From positions 1 to 40,803 of the forward strand of contig JABINZ010000246.1 of the NCBI GenBank assembly GCA_018698135.1: DNA of 40,803 nucleotides. Direction: 5' to 3'. A program made the position numbers and the translations under genes. This document shows, piece after piece, positions 1 to 8,800 of the stretch (positions are counted from its first letter, which is position 1; the number at the start of each line of letters is the position of its first letter). The stretch comes from Bacteroidota bacterium. GTDB lineage: Bacteria; Bacteroidota; Bacteroidia; CAILMK01; JAAYUY01. The notes below the pieces were generated by a model, which saw nothing but the letters and a program-made list of their open reading frames with translations, did not search any database and was not told the DNA's origin.

Positions 1-244
1 AACCAAAGCCATTGAAATATTGATAACTTTTTAAACGCTAAAGCTAAAAGTTACCAACATTACAACAGCATTATGAATATTATTATAAATTTGAAATTAA
101 AGGAAATTATAACCAGACAGAGTTTGATTTACACTCCCTCTGTATGCTAAACACAACTCTGGTTTAAGCTTGAAACTTAAACATTTGTAGAAGTGAGGCG
201 ATCTCAAAAGTCAAAAATTATATCCTGTGGCTTCATATGCCTGC
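1..244. other. Intergenic DNA left of the insertion sequence
   Basis: No open frame with coding character was found. The DNA is AT-rich, with only a weak interrupted inverted repeat around 111-172 (aaccag near 111 and ctggtt near 169). If the insertion sequence is removed, this stretch joins directly to 1739-1944, so together they form one intergenic region of about 450 bases upstream of the acyltransferase gene. Confidence 0.5.
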
Positions 245-255
245 CTGGCCAGTCG
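245..255. repeat. Target-site duplication, left copy (11 bp)
   Basis: The sequence ctggccagtcg lies directly outside the left terminal inverted repeat and recurs exactly at 1728-1738, directly outside the right one. An 11-bp duplication fits the IS4 family, where duplications of about 9-13 bp are known. The exact boundary between duplication and inverted repeat could shift by a base or so, because the flanking bases are shared. Confidence 0.85.
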
Positions 256-272
256 CTACCGTGTGGACACAA

Positions 273-1664
273 TTATTGATTTGCAATTTTCCATCCTTCA
301 AATATTAAATCAAAACGATCTAGGCCTCTTTTTAGAGTAATGGGACCAGGTGGTCTTTGCTTCACATTTCCCTTCCATCCTCCTAATCTAGCAATTATCC
401 AAGTTGCCCATGACAGCCTTTTACTGTCACACTTGTTCTCAACTTGAGTTCTTTCTTGTTCAAGCTTTATCAGCAGACTATTCAAACACTTTTGCTCTTC
501 TTTATTAAAAACTTCATCCTGTGGTTGACTATTCTTGTTCTTATATGCTAAGAGTAGCTGCATTGTCCTTAACACACTATTTAGTAATAGTATTGTTAGC
601 TTCCTGATTGCCCAACCAGATGTTAATTCAGTATCTTCTATTTTAAAACCTTGCTTTTTAAGCAACCTGAACGCTTGTTCAATATACCATCTTTGTTTAT
701 ACTTATTAATTGTTTCTATTGCTTCTTCAAAGCATGAAACTTTATGTGTAGTCAGTATTCGCCATTTTATAGCATCTTCTTTCGTACTTCCAACTTCTTT
801 TGCTTCTACAGCAAATACTTCTAATTGTTCAGGTAATTCCTTTGATATTTTTCCATTGGGTTTCTTTATTTCAACTTTTGTGTACCTAACCTCCAAAGTT
901 GCGATCCTTTCCTCTATATTTTTTCGCTTATCACCCTCTACTTTTATTTTGTGTATCCCTGCCAGTTGTTCTGATGATAATGCGTCATACAACCGAGTGC
1001 CATTAGAGATCCTTCTATTATCTCTACTCCTAATCAGTAAATCTGTTTTGTCATCTTTAAGAATGCAAAATTGTTCATAAATAACTCCTTCACGATCTTC
1101 TATAATTGTAATATTTTTCGCTTGTTCAAGTAACTTTTTGCTTTTTAAACCTGAACGAATCCACCTGTATGACTCTTTTTCTTCTATATGCTGGGTCTTA
1201 TAAATTCTTGTTGTATTATTCGATTTGTCTTTTTCTCTATGCCAAAGATGAATATCAGAAAAACCTAGCATAGTACAATCATTTGAATCCATGACCAAAC
1301 AACAATGACCTAAAAAACCAAGGCCTTTTTTGTTACCCACTAAACCCAGTCCACTATTAGGTTTTAAATGCTTTCGGTGTTTACTTAATCCAAAGTTGGT
1401 ACTATCTTGTATTACCAGAACATGGCGACCTGAAACATTAGAACTACAGCGTTGTGTTAATTCCTGTATAAGCTTATCTTCAGCAACTTCCTCATTCATA
1501 AGAAATCTATAAAAACCTTTCTGCTCTGCTTCATTGTTTGTCATACTTTTAATTGGGCATTTTTGACCCTTTTTGACCAATGAACTTACAATATTTCCTC
1601 GTTTATCTAAACGTTTGTCATTAAAAATACCTGTGAAATTTGATTCGAAAAGTGATTCTCTCAT
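273..1664 (-). CDS. IS4-family transposase (Tn5/IS50-like fold)
   Basis: This 463-residue DDE transposase should cut and join the ends of the surrounding insertion sequence. The N-terminal region (about residues 1-75) resembles the Tn5 transposase DNA-binding region, with DKRLxKR and a GFYRFLxNE motif. Catalytic aspartates are likely D87 (in VIQDST) and D190 (in IIEDREG). The third acidic residue is E329 in the IS4 signature Y322-(2)-R325-(3)-E329-(6)-K336, seen as YKQRWYIEQAFRLLK. The length is typical for the family and the frame is intact. The stop codon lies right against the left inverted repeat at 272. The ATG at 1664 is preceded by a TAnnTTTG box at 1676-1683 inside the element. The family call is firm; the exact IS name cannot be given without a database. 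Confidence 0.95.
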   Translation of the reverse strand: MRESLFESNFTGIFNDKRLDKRGNIVSSLVKKGQKCPIKSMTNNEAEQKGFYRFLMNEEVAEDKLIQELTQRCSSNVSGRHVLVIQDSTNFGLSKHRKHLKPNSGLGLVGNKKGLGFLGHCCLVMDSNDCTMLGFSDIHLWHREKDKSNNTTRIYKTQHIEEKESYRWIRSGLKSKKLLEQAKNITIIEDREGVIYEQFCILKDDKTDLLIRSRDNRRISNGTRLYDALSSEQLAGIHKIKVEGDKRKNIEERIATLEVRYTKVEIKKPNGKISKELPEQLEVFAVEAKEVGSTKEDAIKWRILTTHKVSCFEEAIETINKYKQRWYIEQAFRLLKKQGFKIEDTELTSGWAIRKLTILLLNSVLRTMQLLLAYKNKNSQPQDEVFNKEEQKCLNSLLIKLEQERTQVENKCDSKRLSWATWIIARLGGWKGNVKQRPPGPITLKRGLDRFDLIFEGWKIANQ

Positions 1665-1675
1665 GGTTTTTGAAA

Positions 1676-1683
1676 CAAACGTA
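1676..1683 (-). promoter_or_regulatory. Candidate -7 box of the transposase gene
   Basis: Read on the minus strand this is TACGTTTG, matching the Bacteroidetes -7 consensus TAnnTTTG, 11 bases upstream of the transposase ATG. No clear -33 element was seen. Confidence 0.45.
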
Positions 1684-1727
1684 TTAATTAATAAAATAGT
1701 TATGGAAATTTTGTGTCCACACGGTAG

Positions 1728-1738
1728 CTGGCCAGTCG
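1728..1738. repeat. Target-site duplication, right copy (11 bp)
   Basis: Exact second copy of ctggccagtcg (first copy at 245-255), directly outside the right terminal inverted repeat of the insertion sequence. Confidence 0.85.
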
Positions 1739-1884
1739 GACTGAAAAATTGGAATCTCTGTCTTTAATTACATAATTCCTATTCTATGTAACTAGACCAA
1801 TACAGAACTATCTCAAATATTATTGTTGAATTTTGAGAATATAATGTCAAATTGCAATTATAGTAATATCAATATTCCATAGCT

Positions 1885-1892
1885 TATATTTG
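1885..1892 (+). promoter_or_regulatory. Candidate -7 box for the acyltransferase gene
   Basis: TATATTTG matches TAnnTTTG. Transcription would start near 1899, only about 10 bases before a GTG at 1909 but about 45 bases before the ATG at 1945. This favours 1945 as the translation start. Confidence 0.45.
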
Positions 1893-1944
1893 CATCCAAA
1901 TTTGGATTGTGTTGCCGCAATTTAAACAAGGCTTAGGGTTATTT

Positions 1945-2784
1945 ATGAAGTATATCGACTTAGAAAAGGAAATAAAAGAGGGTAATATAAAAGCGCTTAA
2001 GCGTTTACCTAAATTTATGATCAATATCATTAAGAGAATTATTTATGAGGATAAAATCAATGATATATTAGATAAATGTCAAGGTCTTGAGGGTGTATCA
2101 TTCCAAAACAAACTAATAGAAATATTTAATATTAAATTAGAAGTTATTGGGATAGAAAATATGCCTAAAGATTCCCGAAACATCTTTTTTGCGAATCATC
2201 CATTTGGTGTAATGGATGGAATGATCATTTCAAAAATTGTTTTAGATCATTATGGTAATTTTAAAGGAATAGGTAACGATGCATTCAAATTTGTTCCTAA
2301 CCTTAAGCCCTATGTAGCTGTGGTAAATGCCTACGGACAAACGTCAAAAGACGGAATTACTGAATTAGAAAATGTTTTCAAATCGGATGTTGCTGTAACC
2401 CATTTCCCTGCTGGTGAAGTATCACGTCATTACAAGCGAAAGATTCAGGATAGAGAATGGCGAAAAAGCTTGGTCAGTCGTGCGGTTGCACATAAACGAA
2501 ATTTAGTACCTTTTTATTTTTATGGCAGGAATTCACGATTGTTTTACGCTATTAACCTATTGCGAAGAGCCATTTTTATTAAACTAAATATTGAATTAGC
2601 CTTGCTCCCTCATGAAATGTTTAATAAACGAAACAAAACAATAAAGGTAAAAATAGCCAAGCCTATTCCCTATTCAACCTTTTCAAAGAAACATTCACCA
2701 AAAGTATGGACTGAGAAAGTGAAAGAATATGTGTATGAAATGGGTATGGCTGAGCAAAATAATATCGAGTTTCGTGCCGAATAA
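1945..2784 (+). CDS. Lysophospholipid acyltransferase-family protein (GlsA/OlsF-type O-acyltransferase-like)
   Basis: This protein of about 279 residues belongs to the PlsC-like acyltransferase superfamily, which moves an acyl chain from a thioester carrier to a lipid hydroxyl at the inner membrane. Motif I is seen as NHPFGVMDG, an HX5D arrangement with H85 and D91; this spacing is typical of the putative-hemolysin/OlsF/GlsA branch rather than the HX4D of PlsC. A motif III-like FPAGE lies at about residues 154-158. The frame opens at a GTG (1909), but the ATG at 1945 is preferred from the position of the TAnnTTTG box. It is followed, after its own promoter-sized gap, by a GT2 gene and a flippase-like gene. 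That neighbourhood suggests envelope lipid or glycolipid synthesis. Whether it makes glycine lipids (as GlsA does in Bacteroides) is inference only; no GlsB partner is seen in the window. Confidence 0.75.
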   Translation: MKYIDLEKEIKEGNIKALKRLPKFMINIIKRIIYEDKINDILDKCQGLEGVSFQNKLIEIFNIKLEVIGIENMPKDSRNIFFANHPFGVMDGMIISKIVLDHYGNFKGIGNDAFKFVPNLKPYVAVVNAYGQTSKDGITELENVFKSDVAVTHFPAGEVSRHYKRKIQDREWRKSLVSRAVAHKRNLVPFYFYGRNSRLFYAINLLRRAIFIKLNIELALLPHEMFNKRNKTIKVKIAKPIPYSTFSKKHSPKVWTEKVKEYVYEMGMAEQNNIEFRAE

Positions 2785-2818
2785 AACGTAAGTGAATCAT
2801 ATCAATACCTCAAAATAT

Positions 2819-2826
2819 TATCTTTG
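2819..2826 (+). promoter_or_regulatory. Candidate -7 box upstream of the GT2 gene
   Basis: TATCTTTG matches TAnnTTTG. The transcript would begin near 2833, leaving a leader of about 40 bases before the ATG at 2874. Confidence 0.4.
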
Positions 2827-2873
2827 TTTCTTAAATTCTAGTTTTTCACAGCTTATAGCTTCATTGTATTTAA

Positions 2874-3971
2874 ATGTATAAAAACAAATCCATAGCAGTT
2901 GTAGTACCTGCTTACAACGAAGAAATACAAATTAAATTAGTCATTGATCAAATGCCTGATTATGTTGATCGGATCATTATTGTTAACGATTGTTCAACAG
3001 ATCAAACTGCTCAGGTTGTTCAAAACTACCTTATAGATTCAGACAAACGACCACTGCTTAATCCAAAGTCATTAATTGAAGAAAGTGTTTACAGTCAGGC
3101 TGATATAATGATTCAAAAGTTAAATGCTGAGGAAATCAATTATTTTGCCCCATCTGAAGTTGTAAATGATGACGAAGACAACGATAGAATTATCCTGATA
3201 AATAATTTGGTCAATACAGGTGTTGGAGGAGCTATTGCCAGGGGTTATAAATGGTGTAAAGACCATGAAATAGACTGCACAGCAGTGATGGCTGGAGATG
3301 CACAAATGGATCCTGCAGAGTTGATTGATATCATCAGCCCTGTAGTTGAAGAAAATGTCGATTACGTTAAAGGAAATAGATTAAAGCACCCTACGGCTTC
3401 ATTGATTGTACCTCGAACCCGCTTTTTTGGAAATGCTACTTTATCTATTTTAACGAAAATTGCCTCCGGTTACTGGCATATTTCCGATACACAAACAGGT
3501 TTTACAGCCATCTCAAAAAGTGCATTAAACCAGATTAAGCTATACAAAATATATAAACGTTATGGCATGCCTAACGATCTTTTGGTTCGCTTGAATATTG
3601 CAAGCTGTAGTTTGAAAGAAGTAGGGATTAAGCCCATTTACAATGTTGGTGAGCAATCAAAAATGCGCCCGATGCGCGTAATACCAAGCATTTCGTGGCT
3701 TTTATTACGTTCATTTGGAAGACGTTTATGGGTGAAATATTTATTCAGGGACTTTCATCCACTTTTTCTATTGTACAACCTCGGATTCTTACTACTAACT
3801 GCATTCATCCCCGTTTTGCTGTATATGATTCCAATTATTTTCCGACCTGGCGAATCAGTTAGCATAAGTGTTATGTTTATAGCTGCTTTTTTGCTCATAA
3901 CTGGCCTGCAAAGTTTATTTTTTGCCATGTGGATGGATATTGGCGATAATCAAAAACTCTATAAGTATTAA
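2874..3971 (+). CDS. Family 2 glycosyltransferase (DPM1-like) with an acidic insertion
   Basis: This GT-A fold glycosyltransferase probably moves a sugar from a nucleotide donor to a polyprenyl phosphate or another lipid at the cytoplasmic face. The N-terminus carries VVVPAYNEE (residues 9-17) and VNDCSTD (37-43), the nucleotide-binding start of GT2 enzymes. The GDAQMDP segment (141-147) takes the place of the DxD-type metal site, and NTGVGGAIARGY (114-125) is typical of DPM1-like members. Between these motifs lies an unusual polar insertion (about residues 52-104, including a DDEDND stretch). Two hydrophobic segments near the C-terminus (about 300-360) should anchor it in the membrane. It ends 9 bases before a flippase-like gene, so the two are likely co-transcribed. 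Substrate unknown. Confidence 0.85.
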   Translation: MYKNKSIAVVVPAYNEEIQIKLVIDQMPDYVDRIIIVNDCSTDQTAQVVQNYLIDSDKRPLLNPKSLIEESVYSQADIMIQKLNAEEINYFAPSEVVNDDEDNDRIILINNLVNTGVGGAIARGYKWCKDHEIDCTAVMAGDAQMDPAELIDIISPVVEENVDYVKGNRLKHPTASLIVPRTRFFGNATLSILTKIASGYWHISDTQTGFTAISKSALNQIKLYKIYKRYGMPNDLLVRLNIASCSLKEVGIKPIYNVGEQSKMRPMRVIPSISWLLLRSFGRRLWVKYLFRDFHPLFLLYNLGFLLLTAFIPVLLYMIPIIFRPGESVSISVMFIAAFLLITGLQSLFFAMWMDIGDNQKLYKY

Positions 3972-3980
3972 TAAAGCTCT

Positions 3981-4889
3981 ATGAAGAGGTTTAAACTTCT
4001 TTTTAATTTTCTGATTTACTTATCAATAGCTTTTTTAGTCTATTATCTTTATCGTTTCGATTATTTCAATTTTGAGGGTATCGAATTTGATTACGCCTAT
4101 TTAATAGTTTCCTTGCTTCTTTTATGGTCTGGATTTTTGATTTCTCCATTTGCATGGAAAAATCTTTTATTCAAGCATCAGGTTTCAACAACTTATCCAA
4201 GTTCATTAATATCAGAAGGGATTGCTATTTTTACAAAATATATTCCCGGAAAAGTCATGATCATTTTAGGTCGTGCTGGATATATTTCATTACAGGGTCC
4301 ATCTCTTAAGTTAACACCTTTGGTGTCGTTGAAAGCACAATTCGTAGCCTTTTGGGTAGGACTTGCCATTGGCTGTATTCCCTTGTTTTTCATTCAGGAT
4401 TCGACTGAACTTATACTTTTGGCAATAGGATCTTCTTTATTGATAATCTTGTTTTTACATAACAAGTATATTCATAGAATAATTTCAATGATATTGTCGA
4501 AAGTGCTCAAGAAAAATCTTGAGATTCCCTTACTTGGTTTTAAAGAAACAATAAAATCAATATTAATATATAGCCTGATGTGGTCTTTTTGGGGATTGGG
4601 TTTTCTGTTTCTAACCAAGGCCATGAGCACTCCTATCGATTTCCAATTGTTTTTGTTATTTCCATTAGCTGCAACAGCAGGAATGTTGGCTATTATTATT
4701 CCGGGAGGCTTAGGTGTTCGAGAAGGAATTATCACTTTTGTACTACACAAGTCAGGAGTTCCATTAGAAATTGCCGGCAGCATTTCCATTATCAGCCGAT
4801 TATGGTATTTAAGTGGTGAAATTTTCGTGTTTCTAACAGCAATACTATTAAAATCAAGAAAGAAAGCTTTAAAAGAGACTACTCTTTAA
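3981..4889 (+). CDS. Lysylphosphatidylglycerol synthase TM-region / UPF0104-family membrane protein (flippase-like)
   Basis: This 302-residue polytopic protein has roughly eight hydrophobic segments. It contains the IPGGLGVREG motif (about residues 240-250) typical of the MprF N-terminal flippase-like domain (UPF0104/AglD family). No C-terminal aminoacyl-transfer domain is present, so it is not a full MprF. Stand-alone members often sit beside GT2 enzymes and are thought to move lipid-linked products across the inner membrane. Here it follows a GT2 gene by 9 bases. Its 3' end overlaps the convergent GT-C gene by 11 bases. Family confident; transported substrate unknown. Confidence 0.8.
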   Translation: MKRFKLLFNFLIYLSIAFLVYYLYRFDYFNFEGIEFDYAYLIVSLLLLWSGFLISPFAWKNLLFKHQVSTTYPSSLISEGIAIFTKYIPGKVMIILGRAGYISLQGPSLKLTPLVSLKAQFVAFWVGLAIGCIPLFFIQDSTELILLAIGSSLLIILFLHNKYIHRIISMILSKVLKKNLEIPLLGFKETIKSILIYSLMWSFWGLGFLFLTKAMSTPIDFQLFLLFPLAATAGMLAIIIPGGLGVREGIITFVLHKSGVPLEIAGSISIISRLWYLSGEIFVFLTAILLKSRKKALKETTL

Positions 4890-6381
4890 ACTTATAGAGT
4901 CGAAAATGCTCGTTGAAATAAACAACCTCTAGTTTATAGCCATAGTTTTCAATATACACTTGCATGGCAGAATCTCTGATTTCATTGAAATTCTCTAATA
5001 AATAGTCTACATGGTATTTTTTATAGATATAATCCAACGAATCGGCATCTCGTTGTTTTTTGTTATTTGCCAGGCAATATCGATCAGTATATAATGAAAG
5101 GGCTCTTGGCTTGATAAACACAAAAACAGAAGTATCGGCTGTATTTTCCTTGATATAATCGAATACGTCAATTGACTCTGGTAATTGGGGGCCATATATA
5201 GGCTTCAGTTTCTCAGGTCTTGACATACGAGCAATGCCTGGTTCATACTGAGCAAGCAATAAAATGAAAAAGCTATAGGCAATTACATACTCTTTCTTGA
5301 TTTTCAAGTTTTTAGCCAGAAATCTAAATCCCTCAACCATATAAAGAAAAACCAGAGGAACCAGAGGAAGCAAATATCTAAAACCGGGGTTAGCCGGATA
5401 AGCGAATACGACCAATATGAATCCAATAAAGAAAAAATCCGCTATTTCTATTTTTCTAAATATTTTCACAACAAAACCACCTAATGTAAAGGCAGAAAAC
5501 ACAATAATATTGAATGTGTGAATACCAGCAGGCATTTTAAAAGTATGGAAGAAACCTACAAAGTAGTTATAGTAATAACGAATATGTCGCGTAAATACTT
5601 CCCATAAATTGTGTTCCTGAAGGTAGCCAACATAAGATCCATCTTTTGGATTTGGAAAAAATAAGTTATCCAACAACTTGTAAAAACCAATGCTGATAAC
5701 AGCAAAAAGAAACAAACGAAGCATTCTTTGTCTTGCATCTAAGGCACATGTGCCCTTTTTCAGCCGATGAGAAATGAGTTCATATAATGTAATGGCTATC
5801 ACTGAAAGAACAAATACAACTCCTAAGGTTCGGACAGATATGACAAAACCAGCTAGCAGAGCTAGTATCATATATTTCAGCCAATCATTCTTCCATTTTT
5901 GTTCATACAGATTGAACATGATAAATAACAAAGCTAAAAACGGAATATCAGATAGTATGTTATATTTAAAAACGAGCACCCATCGATTATAAACAATAAG
6001 AAGTATTAAAATAAGAGACAACCAAAAGGGAAATCTTTTTCTAAAAAAGAGCAGAATAGATATGGCAGCCAATAATAAATAAAATGTCATATATATTGTA
6101 AAAGAGAGTATTTCTCCCTTCCAAATTGCATAAATGGGCGCCAGCAAAATGGAAAAACCAATGGAAACAGATGAAACCATAATGGGATTATCATCATTGA
6201 AAATCAAGCCGGTTTCCTGAGGTGAATCTCCTTCCACTAAATTCTTAGCCTGATGCAGATACAATGCAAAGTCATCACCCCAATTGTGAACTTCGCGCAT
6301 ATTAATTAGAAAAAGTGGAATTAAAAGGACAAAAGCTATAAGAAGTTGTTTGAGCTGCTTTTTATTGGTATGTATAATCAT
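4879..6381 (-). CDS. GT-C-like membrane glycosyltransferase (GT39/ArnT-type)
   Basis: This 500-residue polytopic membrane protein has about ten or eleven hydrophobic segments followed by a soluble C-terminal part of about 110 residues. A paired aspartate in the first periplasmic loop (NWGDDFALY, D36-D37) is the hallmark of GT-C enzymes such as ArnT and PMT, which use polyprenyl-phosphate sugars as donors. Its start codon overlaps the stop of the GtrB-like GT2 gene by 4 bases (ATGA arrangement), implying translational coupling. The GT2 enzyme upstream could make the polyprenyl-phosphate donor used by this protein. It converges on the flippase-like gene with an 11-base overlap. The acceptor is unknown. 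Confidence 0.72.
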   Translation of the reverse strand: MIIHTNKKQLKQLLIAFVLLIPLFLINMREVHNWGDDFALYLHQAKNLVEGDSPQETGLIFNDDNPIMVSSVSIGFSILLAPIYAIWKGEILSFTIYMTFYLLLAAISILLFFRKRFPFWLSLILILLIVYNRWVLVFKYNILSDIPFLALLFIMFNLYEQKWKNDWLKYMILALLAGFVISVRTLGVVFVLSVIAITLYELISHRLKKGTCALDARQRMLRLFLFAVISIGFYKLLDNLFFPNPKDGSYVGYLQEHNLWEVFTRHIRYYYNYFVGFFHTFKMPAGIHTFNIIVFSAFTLGGFVVKIFRKIEIADFFFIGFILVVFAYPANPGFRYLLPLVPLVFLYMVEGFRFLAKNLKIKKEYVIAYSFFILLLAQYEPGIARMSRPEKLKPIYGPQLPESIDVFDYIKENTADTSVFVFIKPRALSLYTDRYCLANNKKQRDADSLDYIYKKYHVDYLLENFNEIRDSAMQVYIENYGYKLEVVYFNEHFRLYKFKE

Positions 6382-7316
6382 GAATTTGGGGGCTTTTCTG
6401 TATGGTCGCTGATGATATAGTGTGGTCGGTGCTTTAAAGCAATAAATATTTTTCCAATATATTCTCCTATTATGCCGATAGTAATGAGCTGAATTCCACC
6501 TATCAATAAAATTGAAATTAACAAGGATGCCCAGCCCATTCCTGTAACATGTAAGATGTATTTTGCCACTAAAGCGTATACAATGTAGGCAAATGCAAAG
6601 GTTGAAATAATGAAACCAAGTAAAGTAGCTAAGCGTAATGGCTTAATACTGAACGACATCACGCCATCTTTGGCAAATCGTATCATCTTCTTAAGTGTGT
6701 ACTTGCTTTGGCCGCTGAATCTTTCTTCTGCTATATAGGGAATGCTTATGCTATTATAACCAACCCATGAAATAATGCCGCGTATAAACAAAAAATACTC
6801 GTTCATTTCCTTGAATTGATTCACCACTTTTCTATCCAGTAATCTAAAATCTGATGCACCATCTTCAATTTCAACATCCGATAAAAAATTCATTATTTTG
6901 TAAAACAGATGTGAAGAGAATTTCTTGGCAACTCCTACCCCTTTTGTATCTTTTCTTATCGCATTTACAATTTGATATCCTTCTCTCCATTTTTCATAAA
7001 AAGATTCAATAAGGCTTGGTAGATGTTGCATATCAGCATCCATCGAAATGACTGCATTGCCCTGAGCCTGATCAATTCCCGCTTTTAAAGCATATTGATG
7101 ACCGAAATTTCTTGAGAAACGGAATCCTTTTATTTGTGTATTGTTTAGAGCCAATCTTTCAATTATCTCCCACGATTTATCTGAACTACCGTCATCAACA
7201 AATATAACTTCCCAACTTGTTTTCAACTTAAGCTCCAGAACTTCTTTTAAAGCTGTGAATACAATTCCGATATTGTATTCTTCATTATAAACAGGTATTA
7301 CAATAGATAGTTCCAT
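6378..7316 (-). CDS. GtrB/ArnC-like polyprenyl-phosphate glycosyltransferase
   Basis: This 312-residue GT2 enzyme has the layout of GtrB/ArnC/DPMS, which transfer a sugar to undecaprenyl phosphate at the cytoplasmic face. Motifs seen are VIPVYNEEYN (6-15), VDDGSSD (40-46), FSRNFGHQ (67-74) and the metal-site segment DADMQHLP (93-100). Two C-terminal transmembrane helices (about 228-254 and 262-290) match the membrane anchor of GtrB. It lies 2 bases after the stop of the 491-residue membrane protein and overlaps the GT-C gene by 4 bases, so the three form a tight operon. Sugar identity cannot be read from the sequence. Confidence 0.88.
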   Translation of the reverse strand: MELSIVIPVYNEEYNIGIVFTALKEVLELKLKTSWEVIFVDDGSSDKSWEIIERLALNNTQIKGFRFSRNFGHQYALKAGIDQAQGNAVISMDADMQHLPSLIESFYEKWREGYQIVNAIRKDTKGVGVAKKFSSHLFYKIMNFLSDVEIEDGASDFRLLDRKVVNQFKEMNEYFLFIRGIISWVGYNSISIPYIAEERFSGQSKYTLKKMIRFAKDGVMSFSIKPLRLATLLGFIISTFAFAYIVYALVAKYILHVTGMGWASLLISILLIGGIQLITIGIIGEYIGKIFIALKHRPHYIISDHTEKPPNS

Positions 7317-7318
7317 AA

Positions 7319-8794
7319 TCAGCTATTACTTGAATTAGGCTTGGCATATTGCCTATAAAAATACGTTGCAATCCACATTAAAATAATGGCCAGACAAAGC
7401 ATTGGAAAAGTTGAATTAAATGTAGCATTCCCTTTTGCAAATATAATCAGTGGTGTTAACGATAGTGGCAAAGAAGCTATTAGCAAATATATAAAGCGCC
7501 ATTCCTTTGCCATAAGCAACAAAATGAACACTGGAAAAATGAGCCATCCACTTCCTGAAAACGGCAAGGTACGATTGAGTATACGTTCAAATCGTTTTAA
7601 AATAATATTGGCATACCATGCTTTATCATTTCGAATATCGTGTAAAACCTTGGCTTTCACTATTTGATCATATTCGTCAAATTCTTCCAATTTTTTATAA
7701 TACAAACTATCCTGATCGTAATACTCATCTAAACCATATTTCCCTGAATAGGCTAAATCAATAGCGTACTCTTTTTGCATCATATCCAAACCGTAACGAT
7801 AAGCAACGATATCATCCCATTTGTAGCCATATTTGCTATCAAAATCACCTAAGCCGCAGTAAACCGGATGCCAGAAGGAATGCGCCCCCATACGTGGTCC
7901 AGTGTAAACATGACCTCCATGTTCTTTTACAAAGACAGTTGCTTTCTCAAATTTTATATCAAAATAATGCCTGATTGTTTTTTGCATGCCAATGCTGGAA
8001 GCTATTAATAAAATGATCAATCCTACTTTAGTAATGAATTGTAGTTTAGATGCAAAAAAATACAATAAGGTTGCCGACAGAAGTAAAACTTTTATTTCAC
8101 CCCTGATTTCTGTAAAAAATCCAATAATCAATCCTGTGATAATAGGTATAAGCAAATAGGCTATTTTACTTCGTTTATAATATAAAAAACGAATATTCAT
8201 TCCTACGATTAACAGAAAAACTGAAGCTAATAATCCGAAAATATTTTTATTGTGATACACCTCATACAAATAAAAAGGTGTGAAACTGAATAATAAAACA
8301 AGGATAATAGCCAATAATGGGTAACCAATTCGTGATAATCCTATAAAAATTGAAATAAGGCCACTAACAAACAGAAGGGTATTAAACAGCTTCATGGTAG
8401 GTTTGGCTGCACTTCCACTAACCCAGGCATCTGGCAAATAGGCAAAAATGCGTGCGTTTTCACCCATTCTACTCCAATGTTTGTATTCCATTATCAGGCT
8501 TTCCCCATTGCTATCTGCCAATTTCTGGGCTCCCTCCTTACTGAAATCCTTTTCTTTTACGAGACTTGCAACTGGAAATTGATTTTGATAATAGAAGTAG
8601 TAGAAAAAATGTTGACCAAAATGGTGTACAAAACCGGATGTTAATTCACGTTTTTGCAAGCCTTTGTAATTTGGACTGTTGATAGCTAAAACTAGGTGTA
8701 AAACAAGAATTGCTAGAATTCCAAGCCATATAAACCTTCGGCTCGGCACTTTTCCTTGAATTGTCAATTCTTTTATTTTACTCCCAATGTTCAT
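7319..8794 (-). CDS. Polytopic membrane protein of unknown function, possibly GT-C-like
   Basis: The protein has 491 residues and about nine or ten hydrophobic segments, starting near residue 22. A long polar loop follows the first segment (about residues 40-125), and another large polar loop (about 280-400) is rich in Tyr, Asp and Lys. I do not recognise the family. The layout of one helix, a large periplasmic loop, a helix bundle and another loop is compatible with a GT-C glycosyltransferase or a polymerase, but no clear DD/ED catalytic pair was identified. It is the first gene of a tight three-gene operon with a GtrB-like GT2 and a GT-C-like enzyme, which supports a role in lipid-linked glycan work at the inner membrane. 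Confidence 0.6.
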   Translation of the reverse strand: MNIGSKIKELTIQGKVPSRRFIWLGILAILVLHLVLAINSPNYKGLQKRELTSGFVHHFGQHFFYYFYYQNQFPVASLVKEKDFSKEGAQKLADSNGESLIMEYKHWSRMGENARIFAYLPDAWVSGSAAKPTMKLFNTLLFVSGLISIFIGLSRIGYPLLAIILVLLFSFTPFYLYEVYHNKNIFGLLASVFLLIVGMNIRFLYYKRSKIAYLLIPIITGLIIGFFTEIRGEIKVLLLSATLLYFFASKLQFITKVGLIILLIASSIGMQKTIRHYFDIKFEKATVFVKEHGGHVYTGPRMGAHSFWHPVYCGLGDFDSKYGYKWDDIVAYRYGLDMMQKEYAIDLAYSGKYGLDEYYDQDSLYYKKLEEFDEYDQIVKAKVLHDIRNDKAWYANIILKRFERILNRTLPFSGSGWLIFPVFILLLMAKEWRFIYLLIASLPLSLTPLIIFAKGNATFNSTFPMLCLAIILMWIATYFYRQYAKPNSSNS

Positions 8795-8800
8795 TTAAAC

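Larger units (their letters stand above)
256..1727 (-). mobile_element. IS4-family insertion sequence, complete (1472 bp)
   Basis: The element is bounded by 17-bp perfect inverted repeats: ctaccgtgtggacacaa at 256-272 and its reverse complement at 1711-1727. An exact 11-bp duplication flanks both ends. One gene, an IS4-type transposase on the minus strand, fills almost the whole element. A TAnnTTTG box (minus strand, 1676-1683) just inside the right end could drive it. Nothing in the reading frame is broken, so the copy looks potentially active. It sits in intergenic DNA and interrupts no recognisable gene. Confidence 0.9.

Noticed and set aside
111-172. Inverted repeat aaccag...ctggtt left of the insertion sequence
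   Set aside because: The arms match only with a four-base bulge and a long loop, so it is not distinguishable from chance in AT-rich DNA.
1909-1944. GTG at 1909 as start of the acyltransferase
   Set aside because: It would lie about 10 bases after the predicted transcript start, and its 12 extra residues do not look like part of the domain; the ATG at 1945 is better placed.
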